8,412 nucleotides of DNA from positions 1 through 8,412 of the forward strand of contig CAJBVC010000351.1 of NCBI GenBank assembly GCA_903958915.1. The letters are read 5' to 3'. The notes beneath the pieces are model-generated. The model had not been told where the DNA came from and ran no database searches. It saw only the letters and a list, made by a program, of their open reading frames with translations. This DNA comes from an uncultured beta proteobacterium (GTDB taxonomy: Bacteria > Pseudomonadota > Gammaproteobacteria > Burkholderiales > Burkholderiaceae_C). Below, in pieces: positions 7,813 to 8,412 of the stretch (positions within the stretch are counted from its first letter, which is position 1; the number at the start of each line of letters is the position of its first letter). The position numbers and the translations under genes were made by a program.

Positions 7813-8412
7813 ATGTACCTTCCACTGCAGTTCAAGGCCAAAGAAAACACGCATGCGGAGCAACTGATGCGCGAACATCCGTTCGCATCGCTCATCAGCA
7901 ATGACGATGCGGGGCTGCCGTTTGTGAGCCATTTGCCACTGCACCTGGAAGTGCAGGGCGAACGCTGGGTACTGCTGGGACACTTGGCTAAACCGAATCC
8001 GCACTGGCGCTACCTGCAGGCGCGACCGACCGCTGTGGTCACGTTTCTCGGGCCCCACGCCTACATGTCGCCCAGCGTTTATCCGGATCTGGCGCGGGTT
8101 CCCACCTGGAACTACCTGGCGGTGCACTGCGCAGTGGAAGTGACCCTGGTAGAGACTGAGGATGCGAAGGATCATCTCCTGAAGAAAATCATTGATGACC
8201 ACGAACCCGCATACGCGGCGCAGTGGCGCGGTCTGGATCCGTCGTACACACAAAAAATGCTTTCGGGAATCGTGGCGTTCGAACTGGCCATTACCGGGAT
8301 GGAGTGCAAGCTCAAATTGAACCAACACCGTCCCGAGTCCCACGCGGCCATGCGTTCGGTTTATGCCGCCGGCAATGCGCACGAACAGGCTTTGGGGCGC
8401 TGGATGGATCAA
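7813..8412 (+). CDS. PaiB-family FMN-binding protein / putative negative transcriptional regulator (3' end cut by the window)
   Basis: 200 codons are open to the window edge with no stop. PaiB-family proteins are about 200-215 residues, so only a few are probably missing. The start MYLPLQF is typical of the family, followed by HPFASLIS (22-29), GHLAKPNPHW (56-65), FLGPHAYMSPSVY (78-90), VPTWNYLAVH (96-105), a C-terminal helix region with IVAFELAITGMECKLKLNQHRP (split over 153-174), all in family order. The fold is a split beta-barrel related to flavin reductases and pyridoxamine-phosphate oxidases. Bacillus PaiB is described as a negative regulator of protease and sporulation genes, but no classical DNA-binding motif is visible here, and in proteobacteria the role is largely unknown; an FMN- or heme-related enzyme is possible. 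It lies 23 bases after the acylase gene. Confidence 0.88.
   Translation, partial: MYLPLQFKAKENTHAEQLMREHPFASLISNDDAGLPFVSHLPLHLEVQGERWVLLGHLAKPNPHWRYLQARPTAVVTFLGPHAYMSPSVYPDLARVPTWNYLAVHCAVEVTLVETEDAKDHLLKKIIDDHEPAYAAQWRGLDPSYTQKMLSGIVAFELAITGMECKLKLNQHRPESHAAMRSVYAAGNAHEQALGRWMDQ

Noticed and set aside
7693..8412. Open frame of 239 codons on the minus strand at the window end
   Set aside because: The plus strand here encodes a recognisable PaiB-family protein and the end of the acylase; the minus frame is its shadow.

Overview
The window looks like ordinary chromosomal DNA from a betaproteobacterium, most likely order Burkholderiales and perhaps close to the Comamonadaceae. This is an inference from the high G+C, the codon use and the GuaA sequence (for example its GSHASVYED stretch); no database search was possible. 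All genes lie on the + strand, are tightly packed and share similar codon use. I see no mobile element, CRISPR array, tRNA, rRNA or large repeat.

Layout. Positions 1-43 hold the last 13 codons of guaB (IMP dehydrogenase). A TetA-like MFS drug/H+ antiporter family gene (33-1292) overlaps the guaB end by 11 bases. It is followed after 5 bases by guaA (GMP synthase, 1298-2917). A SulP-family anion transporter with STAS and cyclic-nucleotide-binding domains fused at its C-terminus follows at 2977-5190. After a 106-base gap come an exported penicillin-acylase-family Ntn hydrolase (5297-7789) and, 23 bases later, a nearly complete PaiB-type FMN-binding protein (7813 to the window end, stop codon not reached).

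How the genes fit together. guaB and guaA catalyse the two committed steps from IMP through XMP to GMP and appear to be co-transcribed, with an uncharacterised exporter between them. The SulP fusion carries a membrane permease plus two cytoplasmic sensory or regulatory domains, which suggests transport controlled by a nucleotide ligand. The acylase and PaiB genes form a second close pair; the acylase is predicted to be periplasmic and self-processing, with unknown substrate (an N-acyl amide such as a beta-lactam or acyl-homoserine lactone is typical of the family).

I did not find a clearly new biological system. The points most worth checking are the MFS gene inside the gua operon, the permease-STAS-cNMP fusion with its atypical anion-site motif, and the acylase-PaiB pairing.
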